Below are positions 36,278 through 44,061 of a DNA stretch of 64,000 bases, in pieces. How positions within the stretch are numbered: the stretch's first letter is position 1; every line of letters begins with the position of its first letter. The DNA lies in NCBI GenBank assembly GCA_937927845.1, contig CALFXE010000090.1, forward strand, positions 1 through 64,000. Direction: 5' to 3'. Source of the DNA: an uncultured Paludibacter sp. GTDB lineage: Bacteria; Bacteroidota; Bacteroidia; Bacteroidales; Paludibacteraceae. The notes under the pieces are model-generated. The model saw only the letters and a program-made list of their open reading frames with translations, had not been told where the DNA came from and made no database searches. A program made the translations under genes and the position numbers.

Positions 36278-36766
36278 TCAGGGTATATCGTCATTTGTTT
36301 TTGTTTCTGAGAGCGTAAAATTTAGCAAATCTAAAATTTGTTGACGGGTTACGCCATCTCTTGGAATAATCAAAATTGTATCATCGCCGGCAATAGTACC
36401 CAGTATTTCATAAGAACCTTTATTATCAATGTCCCATGCTATAGCTGAAGCATATCCCGGCTTTGTCCTCATTACAGCAAGATGTCCCGAAAATTCTAAG
36501 CTTAATGCAGATCCCCCTGCTGTTAAGCTGTTAAATGTTCCTTGCGGACTGATAGTCTTGGTGATAGGAGGTAAGACATATTTATAACTTCCATTTGCCA
36601 AAGGAGTTTTTGCGACTTTAAGCATTTTTAAATCGCGTGATAGAGTTGCCTGCGTAACATTTAGTTTACGAGAAGCTAATATCTCTAATAATTCTTCCTG
36701 GCTACTAACTACAGTTGATCTTAAAATCTCTGTAATAATTTGCAATCTGTTTCTTTTCTTCTTCAT
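36278..36766 (-). CDS. argR: Arginine repressor
   Basis: Arginine-dependent DNA-binding regulator of arginine genes. The N-terminal winged helix has SSQEELLEILASRKLNVTQ and the recognition segment ATLSRDLK; the C-terminal oligomerisation and arginine-binding domain ends with GTIAGDDTILIIPRDG. The 162-aa length matches ArgR/AhrC. It heads the argR-GNAT-argG operon, 29 bp before the acetyltransferase gene, and is probably self-regulated. An AT-rich stretch near 36800-36820 could be an ARG box, but no clear consensus copy was found. Confidence 0.94.
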   Translation of the reverse strand: MKKKRNRLQIITEILRSTVVSSQEELLEILASRKLNVTQATLSRDLKMLKVAKTPLANGSYKYVLPPITKTISPQGTFNSLTAGGSALSLEFSGHLAVMRTKPGYASAIAWDIDNKGSYEILGTIAGDDTILIIPRDGVTRQQILDLLNFTLSETKTNDDIP

Positions 36767-36828
36767 AATGTATTAATTTAGTTATGTAAAGCAATAAGAT
36801 AAATGTATAATTATTAATAAAAACGGTG

Positions 36829-36859
36829 CAAAATTACTATAATTCTGTATATTTACAAA
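36829..36859 (-). promoter_or_regulatory. Promoter of argR-GNAT-argG
   Basis: On the minus strand: TTTG (36859-36856), 19-bp spacer, TAATTTTG (36836-36829). Ideal Bacteroidota promoter; start ATG 62 bp downstream. Confidence 0.75.
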
Positions 36860-36919
36860 TATTTTCGAATAAAAATTACAAATATTTTTATAGTATGACG
36901 ATGTCCTAACAAATAAACA

Positions 36920-36949
36920 TTGAATTTAAAGCCTAAAAAACTATCTTTG
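36920..36949 (+). promoter_or_regulatory. Promoter of the CotH-like gene
   Basis: TTG (36920-36922), 19-bp spacer, TATCTTTG (36942-36949), 23 bp before the ATG. Ideal Bacteroidota promoter, divergent from the argR promoter. Confidence 0.8.
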
Positions 36950-36972
36950 TAGTCCAAATTTAATAATTATCA

Positions 36973-39027
36973 ATGCTTTTAAAGAGATTATATATACTAA
37001 TTCTGATTTTGACTCTTGTTGTTTTTAAGTCTTATTCCGCAGCTTTCACCGACAGCAATCTTCCTATAGTTATCATTACTACAGATATGAATCCCAAAAC
37101 CGGCAAGCAATATCAAATTGTTGATGAACCAAAAGTTCCTGCAACTATGAGAATTGTATACCGACCGGATGGCAGTCGAAACTACGTAACAGATGCAAAT
37201 ATTACCAATAACAACCCATATTTGAATTATAACGGTAAAATCGGAATCGAATTTAGAGGCTCGACTTCACAAAATCTACCTAAAAAACCTTATGGTTTAA
37301 CTACTTATCAGGCTGATGGGGTAACAAATAATAATGTCAGCATTTTGGGTATGCCAAAAGAAAACGACTGGGTTTTAAATGCTTTAGCATATGATAATTC
37401 TTTGATTAGAGATTACTTGTCATACGAACTTTATCGTGAAATGGGTAATTATTCACCTCGTCAGCAGTTTTGTGAGTTAATAATAAATGGTGATTATAAG
37501 GGCTTGTATATCTTCATGGAAAAGCTCAAAATCGATAATAATCGTATCAATATTACTAAGATGACCAATGCCGACAATACATTCCCTGAACTTTCAGGAG
37601 GTTATGTAACTAAGTCGGATAAAACAACCGGAGGCGACCCTGTTGCATGGCGTATGCAATCGAACAGAGGAGTAAATACAGATTTTATTCATCACTCTCC
37701 AAAGCCAACTGAAATAACTGTATCTCAACACAATTATATTAAAGGTCAGTTCGAAACACTTCAATTGGTTGCTAATAATGCTTCTATTATTGATGGATAT
37801 CCGGATATTATTGATGTACCGAGTTTTATCGATTTTATGTTAATGTCTGAATTTGCAAGTAATGTAGATTCATATCATTTCAGTACATTTTACCATAAAG
37901 ATAGAAACGGAAAACTACGTGCCGGTCCGATTTGGGATTATAATCTCGCATATGGATTGGATGTCTTCGGTTCAAGAAGTAGATATGATGTTTTGCAATT
38001 TGACAATGGTGATAATGAAGGTCCTAAGTATTGGTATGATTTGTATCATAATTCAACATTCAAATGTTATCTTACAAAAAGATGGAGAGAGATGAGTGTA
38101 GCCGGTAAACCTTTTAATTATGATTATGTTACACAAAAAATAGATCAATTGATTTCACTTGTTTCTGAAGCTGCGGTAAGGGAAAAAGATAGATGGGGCA
38201 CTGTCAAAAACTTATCAAATGAGATAACATCACTGAAAACATGGATTAGAAACAGAATAAACTGGATGAATTCTAACCTGACTACTTATAATAGTTGTGC
38301 TAATGTGGCAATGCCCAAATTAGTTATTTCAAAGATTAACTATCACCCAATGTCGTCTATAGATGATGAGACTGATGAGGCTATCGAGTTTATTGCTATT
38401 ACCAATAACAGTGATAAAGTTGTTGATTTAACCGGTATATATTTTCGTGAATTAGGAATGGAATACAAGTTTCCGAGTTATTCAAAAATTCAACCTAATC
38501 AGGAGATATATCTGGCAAGTAATGCCGATAAATTTAAGCAATGGTACGGTATTGATGCATTTGGTGAGTACTATCGCTTTCTTTCAAATAAATCTCAAAG
38601 ACTATGGTTGGTTGATGCATTTGGCAATACCATTAATGATATTACTTATTTTGATGAAGCACCTTGGAATACAAAAGCTGATGGTAAAGGTTATTATCTT
38701 CAGTTAATTGATTTGAATTCGAATAATTCCATTGCATCTAACTGGACTGTGTCTAATGAACTGCTTACAAATAATCAATATGTATTTGATATGCCCGATG
38801 TTGTCCTATATCCATCTCCGGCAGTTGATTTTGTACAAGTTATGAAATCAGATATTGAGATTACTCATTACGAAATCCTGGATATAACCGGACAGACTAT
38901 TAGTCAATTAACTACTTTAAGTGATGATAGAATAATTAATCTTGCAGGATTACCTTCTAATGTTTATCTGATAAAATTACATTCAGTTGATAGGCAGATA
39001 ATTGTTAAAAGGGTTATTAAGAGATAA
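36973..39027 (+). CDS. Secreted CotH-kinase-family protein with lamin-tail and T9SS sorting domains
   Basis: CotH is an atypical protein kinase family; bacterial spore-coat CotH phosphorylates coat proteins, but the role of exported Bacteroidota members is unknown. The signal peptide (1-23) is followed by a CotH domain (~55-440) with IEFRGSTSQNLPKKPYGL, LYIFMEKLKIDNNRI and WDYNLAYG, a lamin-tail-like beta domain (~450-560; VISKINYHP, EFIAITNNSDKVVDLTG) and a C-terminal T9SS type A domain (VLYPSPAVDFVQV..., ~610-684). It should be exported to the surface by T9SS. It stands alone with its own promoter. Confidence 0.9.
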   Translation: MLLKRLYILILILTLVVFKSYSAAFTDSNLPIVIITTDMNPKTGKQYQIVDEPKVPATMRIVYRPDGSRNYVTDANITNNNPYLNYNGKIGIEFRGSTSQNLPKKPYGLTTYQADGVTNNNVSILGMPKENDWVLNALAYDNSLIRDYLSYELYREMGNYSPRQQFCELIINGDYKGLYIFMEKLKIDNNRINITKMTNADNTFPELSGGYVTKSDKTTGGDPVAWRMQSNRGVNTDFIHHSPKPTEITVSQHNYIKGQFETLQLVANNASIIDGYPDIIDVPSFIDFMLMSEFASNVDSYHFSTFYHKDRNGKLRAGPIWDYNLAYGLDVFGSRSRYDVLQFDNGDNEGPKYWYDLYHNSTFKCYLTKRWREMSVAGKPFNYDYVTQKIDQLISLVSEAAVREKDRWGTVKNLSNEITSLKTWIRNRINWMNSNLTTYNSCANVAMPKLVISKINYHPMSSIDDETDEAIEFIAITNNSDKVVDLTGIYFRELGMEYKFPSYSKIQPNQEIYLASNADKFKQWYGIDAFGEYYRFLSNKSQRLWLVDAFGNTINDITYFDEAPWNTKADGKGYYLQLIDLNSNNSIASNWTVSNELLTNNQYVFDMPDVVLYPSPAVDFVQVMKSDIEITHYEILDITGQTISQLTTLSDDRIINLAGLPSNVYLIKLHSVDRQIIVKRVIKR

Positions 39028-39062
39028 AGTAAATTAAAGATGGAAATTATACAAAGTATTTG

Positions 39063-39070
39063 TAAATTTG
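39063..39070 (+). promoter_or_regulatory. -7 box of the fumarase gene
   Basis: TAAATTTG, 26 bp before the ATG at 39097; no clear -33 TTG. Confidence 0.5.
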
Positions 39071-39096
39071 CAACAAAATAAAATTAATATACACTT

Positions 39097-40728
39097 ATGG
39101 CTAAAGAATTTAAGTATCAGGACCCTTTCGCAATGGGTGAAGATAAGAAAACTGAGTATTATTTATTGACAAAAGATTATGTAAGCACATCAGTTTTTGA
39201 AGGTGAAGAGATATTGAAAGTTGCACCCGAAGGGCTGACTGCCTTGGCACGTACTGCCATGCACGATTGCTCTTTCCTTTTACGTCCTGAGCATCAGCAG
39301 CAAGTGGCAAGTATTCTAAGCGATCCGGAAGCCAGCGAGAATGATAAATATGTTGCTGTTACCATGCTTCGTAATGCTGAAATAGCAGCTAAAGGAATTT
39401 TGCCTTTTTGTCAGGATACCGGTACGGCAACTGTTTATGCAAAAAAAGGAAATAATGTATATACAGATGGCTCCGATGAAGAAGCCTTATCAAGAGGCAT
39501 TTATGAGACATACACATATGAAAATCTTCGATATTCGCAGAATGCTGCTCTGAACATGTACGATGAAGTGAATACAGGTACAAATCTTCCGGCACAAATT
39601 GATTTGATGGCTGCAAAGGGCAATGAATATAAGTTTTTGTTTATCGCCAAAGGAGGCGGTTCGGCAAATAAATCATATCTGTTTCAAGAAACCAAAGCAT
39701 TACTGAATCCTGTTTCTTTAGAGAAATTTCTAACTGAAAAGATGACTACTCTCGGAACGTCTGCTTGTCCGCCCTATCATCTTGCTTTTGTGATTGGAGG
39801 TACATCCGCAGATGCTTGTATGAAAACAGTTAAACTTGCATCAACAAAATATTATGATGATTTGCCTACAACAGGCAATGAATTAGGACAGGCTTTTCGC
39901 GATGTTGAAATGGAAGCTAAGTTGCTGAAAGCTGCTCAAAATTATGGAATGGGGGCACAGTTTGGCGGAAAATACTTTGCACATGACGTAAGGGTGGTGC
40001 GACTTTCACGTCATGGAGCGTCATGTTTTGTTGGCATGGCTGTATCTTGCTCAGCAGATAGAAATATAAAAGCTAAGATAAATAAAGATGGTATATGGGT
40101 AGAAAGATTGGAGGATAATCCGGCTAAATATATTCCTCAAGAATATCGTCAGCAAGGAGAAGACAAAGCTGTGAAGATTGATTTAAATCGTCCGATGAAG
40201 GATATTCTTGAAACACTGTCTAAATATCCTGTTTCGACCAGATTGTCATTATCGGGAACAATAGTCGTGGGTCGCGATATAGCTCATGCAAAGTTAAAAG
40301 AGATGCTCGATAATGGTGAAGAACTACCGCAATACGTAAAAGATCATCCTATTTACTATGCCGGTCCGGCTAAGACTCCTAAGGGAATGCCATCAGGTTC
40401 ATTTGGTCCTACCACTGCCGGTCGCATGGATTCATATGTTGATTTGTTTCAGTCGAAGGGTGGCAGTATGATAATGATTGCAAAAGGGAATAGGAGTCAG
40501 CAGGTAACTGATGCCTGTAAGAAATACGGTGGCTTTTATCTTGGTTCTATTGGCGGTCCGGCTGCCATATTAGCAGAACAAAACATCAAGCATGTAGAAT
40601 GTTTAGCTTTCCCTGAATTAGGTATGGAAGCCATATGGAAAATCGAAGTAGAGGATTTCCCAGCTTTTATCTTAGTAGATAACAAAGGCAATGATTTCTT
40701 CAAGCAGATAAAAATGGCGGTTTATTGA
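39097..40728 (+). CDS. Fumarate hydratase class I (iron-sulfur)
   Basis: Interconverts fumarate and malate in the TCA cycle or the fumarate-reduction branch used by anaerobic Bacteroidota. The single-chain FumA/FumB-like form of 543 aa has probable [4Fe-4S] cysteines in LPFCQDTGT, TSACPPYH and AVSCSADRN, and the C-terminal domain with SGTIVVGRDIAHAKLKE and MPSGSFGPTTAGRMDSYV. The oxygen-sensitive class I enzyme together with cytochrome bd fits a microaerotolerant anaerobe. Confidence 0.96.
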   Translation: MAKEFKYQDPFAMGEDKKTEYYLLTKDYVSTSVFEGEEILKVAPEGLTALARTAMHDCSFLLRPEHQQQVASILSDPEASENDKYVAVTMLRNAEIAAKGILPFCQDTGTATVYAKKGNNVYTDGSDEEALSRGIYETYTYENLRYSQNAALNMYDEVNTGTNLPAQIDLMAAKGNEYKFLFIAKGGGSANKSYLFQETKALLNPVSLEKFLTEKMTTLGTSACPPYHLAFVIGGTSADACMKTVKLASTKYYDDLPTTGNELGQAFRDVEMEAKLLKAAQNYGMGAQFGGKYFAHDVRVVRLSRHGASCFVGMAVSCSADRNIKAKINKDGIWVERLEDNPAKYIPQEYRQQGEDKAVKIDLNRPMKDILETLSKYPVSTRLSLSGTIVVGRDIAHAKLKEMLDNGEELPQYVKDHPIYYAGPAKTPKGMPSGSFGPTTAGRMDSYVDLFQSKGGSMIMIAKGNRSQQVTDACKKYGGFYLGSIGGPAAILAEQNIKHVECLAFPELGMEAIWKIEVEDFPAFILVDNKGNDFFKQIKMAVY

Positions 40729-41063
40729 TGTGATAATGTGCTTTCAAAAATATACTCGTTTTATATTATATCTGTAAAGGAAGTATCCGTAAAAAACAGC
40801 ACATTTGTCGAAAAACACGCAAAAGGTAAAAACTTTTCATCCTACCTGATTAATTTACCTTTTAATGGTTTTTATTCAAATCATATTTCGTATTTTTGTG
40901 TCGTGTCGTGATGGCGATACAAATAATAATAATAATGTCTAAACCATGATTTATATGATTTACATGATTAAGATGATTATAAAAGGTATATGATGGTGTG
41001 ATTATTATGATAAATATTGAATAACCACATTTAGCAATTACTTCTCCGGTTATCGGTTGTGCC
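40729..41063. other. Region between fumarase and the GxxExxY gene
   Basis: Contains a -7-like box TATTTTTG (40891-40898) 12 bp before an ATG (40911) whose frame ends after 12 codons inside the left inverted repeat, the repeat itself (40936-40980), and a frame continuous with the GxxExxY protein except for one TAA (41022-41024). No complete gene. Confidence 0.6.
40936..40980 (+). repeat. Left inverted repeat of the GxxExxY element
   Basis: Begins TGTCTAAAC and continues as 9-mers of the type ATGATTNNN (ATGATTTAT, ATGATTTAC, ATGATTAAG, ATGATTATA). Reverse complement of 41408-41452 with two mismatches. Confidence 0.9.
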
Positions 41064-41411
41064 ATGCGAGTACATGGGCAATTGGGAAATGGGTTTCAGG
41101 AAGTCATATACCAAAGAGCGTTGCAGATTGAAATGCGATTAGCAGGTCTTAAATTTAGTCGCGAATTTGAAATGCCAATTTATTATAGAGAACAGCATAT
41201 AGGAACGAGGAGAGTTGACTTCTTAGTAGAAGATATAATTTCTGTCGAGTTAAAAGCTGTCATACATTTGCAAGATGTACATTTTGCACAAGCAACTAAT
41301 TATTTGGAAGCATATAATTTAGAAGTAGGTCTCTTAATAAATTTTGGAGAGCGTAGCCTCAACTTCAAACGTTTGAACAATAAACGGTATAAATCAGTGC
41401 AGACATTATAA
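41064..41411 (+). CDS. GxxExxY protein (PD-(D/E)XK nuclease fold, PF13366-like), N-terminally shortened
   Basis: The 115-aa protein carries the family-naming motif G10-x2-E13-x2-Y16 (GFQEVIY) and a PD-(D/E)XK-like core with Asp52 (RRVDFLV) and Glu62-x-Lys64 (SVELKAV), then QATNYLEAYNLEVGLLINFG. The biological role of the family is unknown. The conserved region normally extends upstream: the frame before the ATG reads ITSPVIGCA, matching the usual N-terminus, and goes back to an ATG at 41007, but a TAA at 41022-41024 interrupts it. Either translation begins at 41064 on a shortened protein, or the gene carries a nonsense mutation. The stop codon is inside the right inverted repeat. Confidence 0.85.
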   Translation: MRVHGQLGNGFQEVIYQRALQIEMRLAGLKFSREFEMPIYYREQHIGTRRVDFLVEDIISVELKAVIHLQDVHFAQATNYLEAYNLEVGLLINFGERSLNFKRLNNKRYKSVQTL

Positions 41412-41452
41412 TCATCTTAATCATGTAAATCATATAAATCAACGTTTAGACA
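41408..41452 (-). repeat. Right inverted repeat of the GxxExxY element
   Basis: Reverse complement of 40936-40980 (43 of 45 positions). It contains the GxxExxY stop codon (41409-41411) and ends 7 bp before the ATG of the Rpn fragment. Confidence 0.9.
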
Positions 41453-41459
41453 GGAGAAT

Positions 41460-41813
41460 ATGGAAGCATTAGACAGAATGCCATTTAAGGCTTACAAACC
41501 GATTTTCGAAAAGTTGGAGAAAATAGTCGACATCTCCGCATTGAGTAAAGAAGACCGTATACGTTACGACAGAAGCATCAGAAACTATCGTGACACTCTT
41601 GCTACATTGTCATTTGCCGAACAGAAGGGATTGAATAGAGGGTTGGAGAAAGGTTTGGAGAAAGGATTAAGCAAAGGTCGAAAAGAAGGATTGGAGAGAG
41701 GTGAAAAACGCAAACAAACAGAAATTGCTCGAAATATGAAAGCCGAGGGTCTTGATATCATGGTTATTGTAAAAGTTACCGGTCTTACGATGGACGAGGT
41801 GAAAAGACTGTGA
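41460..41813 (+). pseudogene. C-terminal remnant of an Rpn/PDDEXK_2-family recombination-promoting nuclease
   Basis: The 117 residues match the C-terminal third of Rpn-family proteins (normally ~300 aa): ALDRMPFKAYKPIFEKLE, LSKEDRIRYDRSIRNYRDT, then the hallmark Gly-Lys/Glu-rich repeats (GLEKGLEKGLSKGRKEGLERG) and the short tail IVKVTGLTMDEVKRL. The N-terminal PD-(D/E)XK nuclease domain is absent from the flanking sequence. The family-like residues begin within a few codons of the right inverted repeat, with the frame closed by a TAA inside it (41418-41420). A short product could still be translated (AGGAG at 41452-41456), but it would lack the catalytic domain. Confidence 0.8.
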
Positions 41814-41821
41814 TAGTCTGC

Positions 41822-43120
41822 CTACTTTATCTCAAAATACGTCTGTGCATCACCCTTTTTATAAAACTGAATATAAAATGGATTTAATTTTGAGACAGTA
41901 TATAAATCATAAGTGGTAGAAAGTAACTCTAAAAAGTTTGCTAATTCCGGTATGTCGTTGTAATACTGTAATCCTTGCGAATTACCTTTTACATTACCTT
42001 GATTATCTTTATAGCTTATTTTGATTTCATCATAACCATAAGCATCGAACGAAAGATTAATCAGACCTTCGGTTTTAATATCACCTTTGAAAGTTGTGAT
42101 TGCTAACACAAATGACTGACGCGATGTGCTATATTCTATTGTTACAGCAACACTGTCAGCAGCATATAAAGCTATGGATGATTGTGCGACATCTTGAAGT
42201 AATTGATTTATATTAGAACTTGTATTATTAGTATTGAAAGTCCATATAGCTTTAGTCTTTGAAATAAAATAATTAGATAAATCATCAGCTCCCACAAGTT
42301 TTAATTGCGGATTTTCAACGCTTACAAGAGCATTCTTAGCATTATTAATTTTAAACTCTCTAAATGTATACCCCTCAAGTTCAATATCTTTATAAAGTTT
42401 TATACCATTGTCAGTTGTAATAAACGGAATATCCAAAGATGTATCAGAACCACGTTTTACATTAAATACATGGGAATATCCATAAGCAAATTTATATGTC
42501 ACTCTGTCGATTTTCAAACTTAAATCAGGAGCCTTTGCTGAGAAAATCATTGAGTTGAAATCATAACGATTATTCATGTAAGATTGCCAATTAACTGCCG
42601 ATTCAAGTTTATGCAACAACACATCCGAACCGTATTTTTTACCTTTCAGCCATACTGAGTCAGTCGTAGCTTTGGTGATAACAAACTCATAATCGCCCTC
42701 AAGTCCGTAACCATAATAATAAGGATCATCGATAAAATCAGGACTGGCAAAAATATGAAGAATATTGCTATAGGTGTTGAATGTGAGTACCGGACCGTTG
42801 TCGCTAATAATATCAAACAGACAGCTATCGGTTTCATAAGCTTTATTTACAGTGTATTCATGTCTCGATGCAAAAATTGCATTTCCTGATTTATTGAACT
42901 TAATCAATAAAGTATAACCGCCACTTAGCGGATTAGCAAAATAATCCATTTCCCAACCGTTTTCAGCACTTGTTAATACAGACTGATAATCTGAGATAGC
43001 TTGATTTATCCTCTCTGCTGGTGATGTATCGAAAATATCCGGTTCTTCAGTATTACAAGAAGCTAATATTAAGCTTATTAAAGTAAATACGAAATATGTT
43101 ATTTTATTCAGCTTTCTCAT
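41822..43120 (-). CDS. DUF4302 family lipoprotein
   Basis: Outer-membrane-associated lipoprotein of unknown function, encoded with SusC/SusD-like import systems. The lipobox is ILASC near residue 22 of the chosen start at 43120 (MRKLNKITYF). Family-like features include INQAISDYQSVLTSAENGWEMDYFANP and GGYTLLIKFN near the N-terminus and repeated beta-strand segments after. It begins 1 bp after the stop of the zinc metallohydrolase gene, so it is translationally coupled and is the last gene of the operon. Confidence 0.85.
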   Translation of the reverse strand: MRKLNKITYFVFTLISLILASCNTEEPDIFDTSPAERINQAISDYQSVLTSAENGWEMDYFANPLSGGYTLLIKFNKSGNAIFASRHEYTVNKAYETDSCLFDIISDNGPVLTFNTYSNILHIFASPDFIDDPYYYGYGLEGDYEFVITKATTDSVWLKGKKYGSDVLLHKLESAVNWQSYMNNRYDFNSMIFSAKAPDLSLKIDRVTYKFAYGYSHVFNVKRGSDTSLDIPFITTDNGIKLYKDIELEGYTFREFKINNAKNALVSVENPQLKLVGADDLSNYFISKTKAIWTFNTNNTSSNINQLLQDVAQSSIALYAADSVAVTIEYSTSRQSFVLAITTFKGDIKTEGLINLSFDAYGYDEIKISYKDNQGNVKGNSQGLQYYNDIPELANFLELLSTTYDLYTVSKLNPFYIQFYKKGDAQTYFEIK

Positions 43121-43121
43121 A

Positions 43122-44036
43122 TTAATTGAATGCATCGTTAATATTCAGTTGTCTTTGTATAATTTCAGTACGTAATGCCTCTAAATCAATATCCCATGAA
43201 TCTTTAAGCCAATTTCTTGCAATATCAAGCTTTTGCAAAATTATAGCCTTACCATCAATACCATCATCGGGAAGAGTAACACCATCATAATCTACACCCG
43301 GATTAGATGCTAAGTTGAGGATATTATTCCATTGAGCGTCACTTTTCACTAAGTAATTAGCGATTATCTCCACGAAATCTTCGCGATTCTGACTGCCTGC
43401 ATAAGGAGAAACAAAACCAAGGGTAGCCGCTTCCGAATCAGTTTTATATTGCCATCCGAGAGGATTATATTTGCCCTGAGAAATAAGTCCGAACTCCACA
43501 GGATAATTTCTTTTCTGATGAAGAATATGTGCAAACTCGTGGTGCATAGTCTTGAAATAATATTCATTCAGCATGTCTATATCCGTAAAATCTAACTCAT
43601 TACATCTGTATAGCGTAACTTTCAGACCTCCTTCGGCAGTACCAAGCAACATAGTGCCCGAAATAGGATTATAGGCTGGTGAACCAATAAGATGTATGAT
43701 ACGCGGACCATTTTCTTTGAGAAATTCAGAACTGACTATTGTGCCGTACACATCAAACCACAGATACTTAACTAATTTAGCCATTTGCTGCGACTTCTCG
43801 AAAGAGGTCGGCACAAGGTTATAATCCATATCCGAACCGACATCTTCCATGCGATAACGGAAATCGAGATTGTAGGGTTTTAGATAAGCTTCGCGTAACC
43901 AGCTGTCAAACTCATAACTTACAGAATTTGCGTCTAAGCGATCTTCCGTATCAAATATACTTGGACCTAACACCTCGTTCTGCGAACAAGATAAAAGAAG
44001 AGCGATTGACAGAATAAATATTATTGTTTTGTTCAT
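43122..44036 (-). CDS. Substrate import-associated zinc metallohydrolase lipoprotein (TIGR04549-like)
   Basis: Lipoprotein with a zinc-protease HExxH motif (TMHHEFAHILH) and downstream Glu/Asp-rich SDSEAATLGFVSPYAG, where the third zinc ligand may lie. The lipobox ALLLSC follows a short signal peptide; start M8 of the longer frame (MNKTIIFIL, 44036) is preferred. Such proteins occur next to SusC/SusD pairs and DUF4302 genes in Bacteroidota, and probably process or release an imported substrate at the cell surface. The substrate is not known; a peptide or protein is plausible. Confidence 0.87.
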   Translation of the reverse strand: MNKTIIFILSIALLLSCSQNEVLGPSIFDTEDRLDANSVSYEFDSWLREAYLKPYNLDFRYRMEDVGSDMDYNLVPTSFEKSQQMAKLVKYLWFDVYGTIVSSEFLKENGPRIIHLIGSPAYNPISGTMLLGTAEGGLKVTLYRCNELDFTDIDMLNEYYFKTMHHEFAHILHQKRNYPVEFGLISQGKYNPLGWQYKTDSEAATLGFVSPYAGSQNREDFVEIIANYLVKSDAQWNNILNLASNPGVDYDGVTLPDDGIDGKAIILQKLDIARNWLKDSWDIDLEALRTEIIQRQLNINDAFN

Positions 44037-44061
44037 ATTATTTGCTGATGTTATCATTTAT

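Larger units (their letters stand above)
40936..41452. mobile_element. Putative mobile element: GxxExxY nuclease gene between 45-bp inverted repeats
   Basis: A 517-bp unit bounded by 45-nt inverted repeats that agree at 43 positions, with a 33-bp uninterrupted core (40948-40980 against 41408-41440). The only gene inside encodes a PD-(D/E)XK-fold GxxExxY protein, and its stop codon lies in the right repeat. The right end abuts codons for the C-terminal third of an Rpn-family nuclease whose N-terminus is missing. No target-site duplication was seen. Mobility is inference from this architecture. Confidence 0.55.

Noticed and set aside
36271..36284. ACCCTAATCAGGGT hairpin at the argR stop codon
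   Set aside because: Only a 5-bp stem inside an operon without a T run; not called as a terminator.
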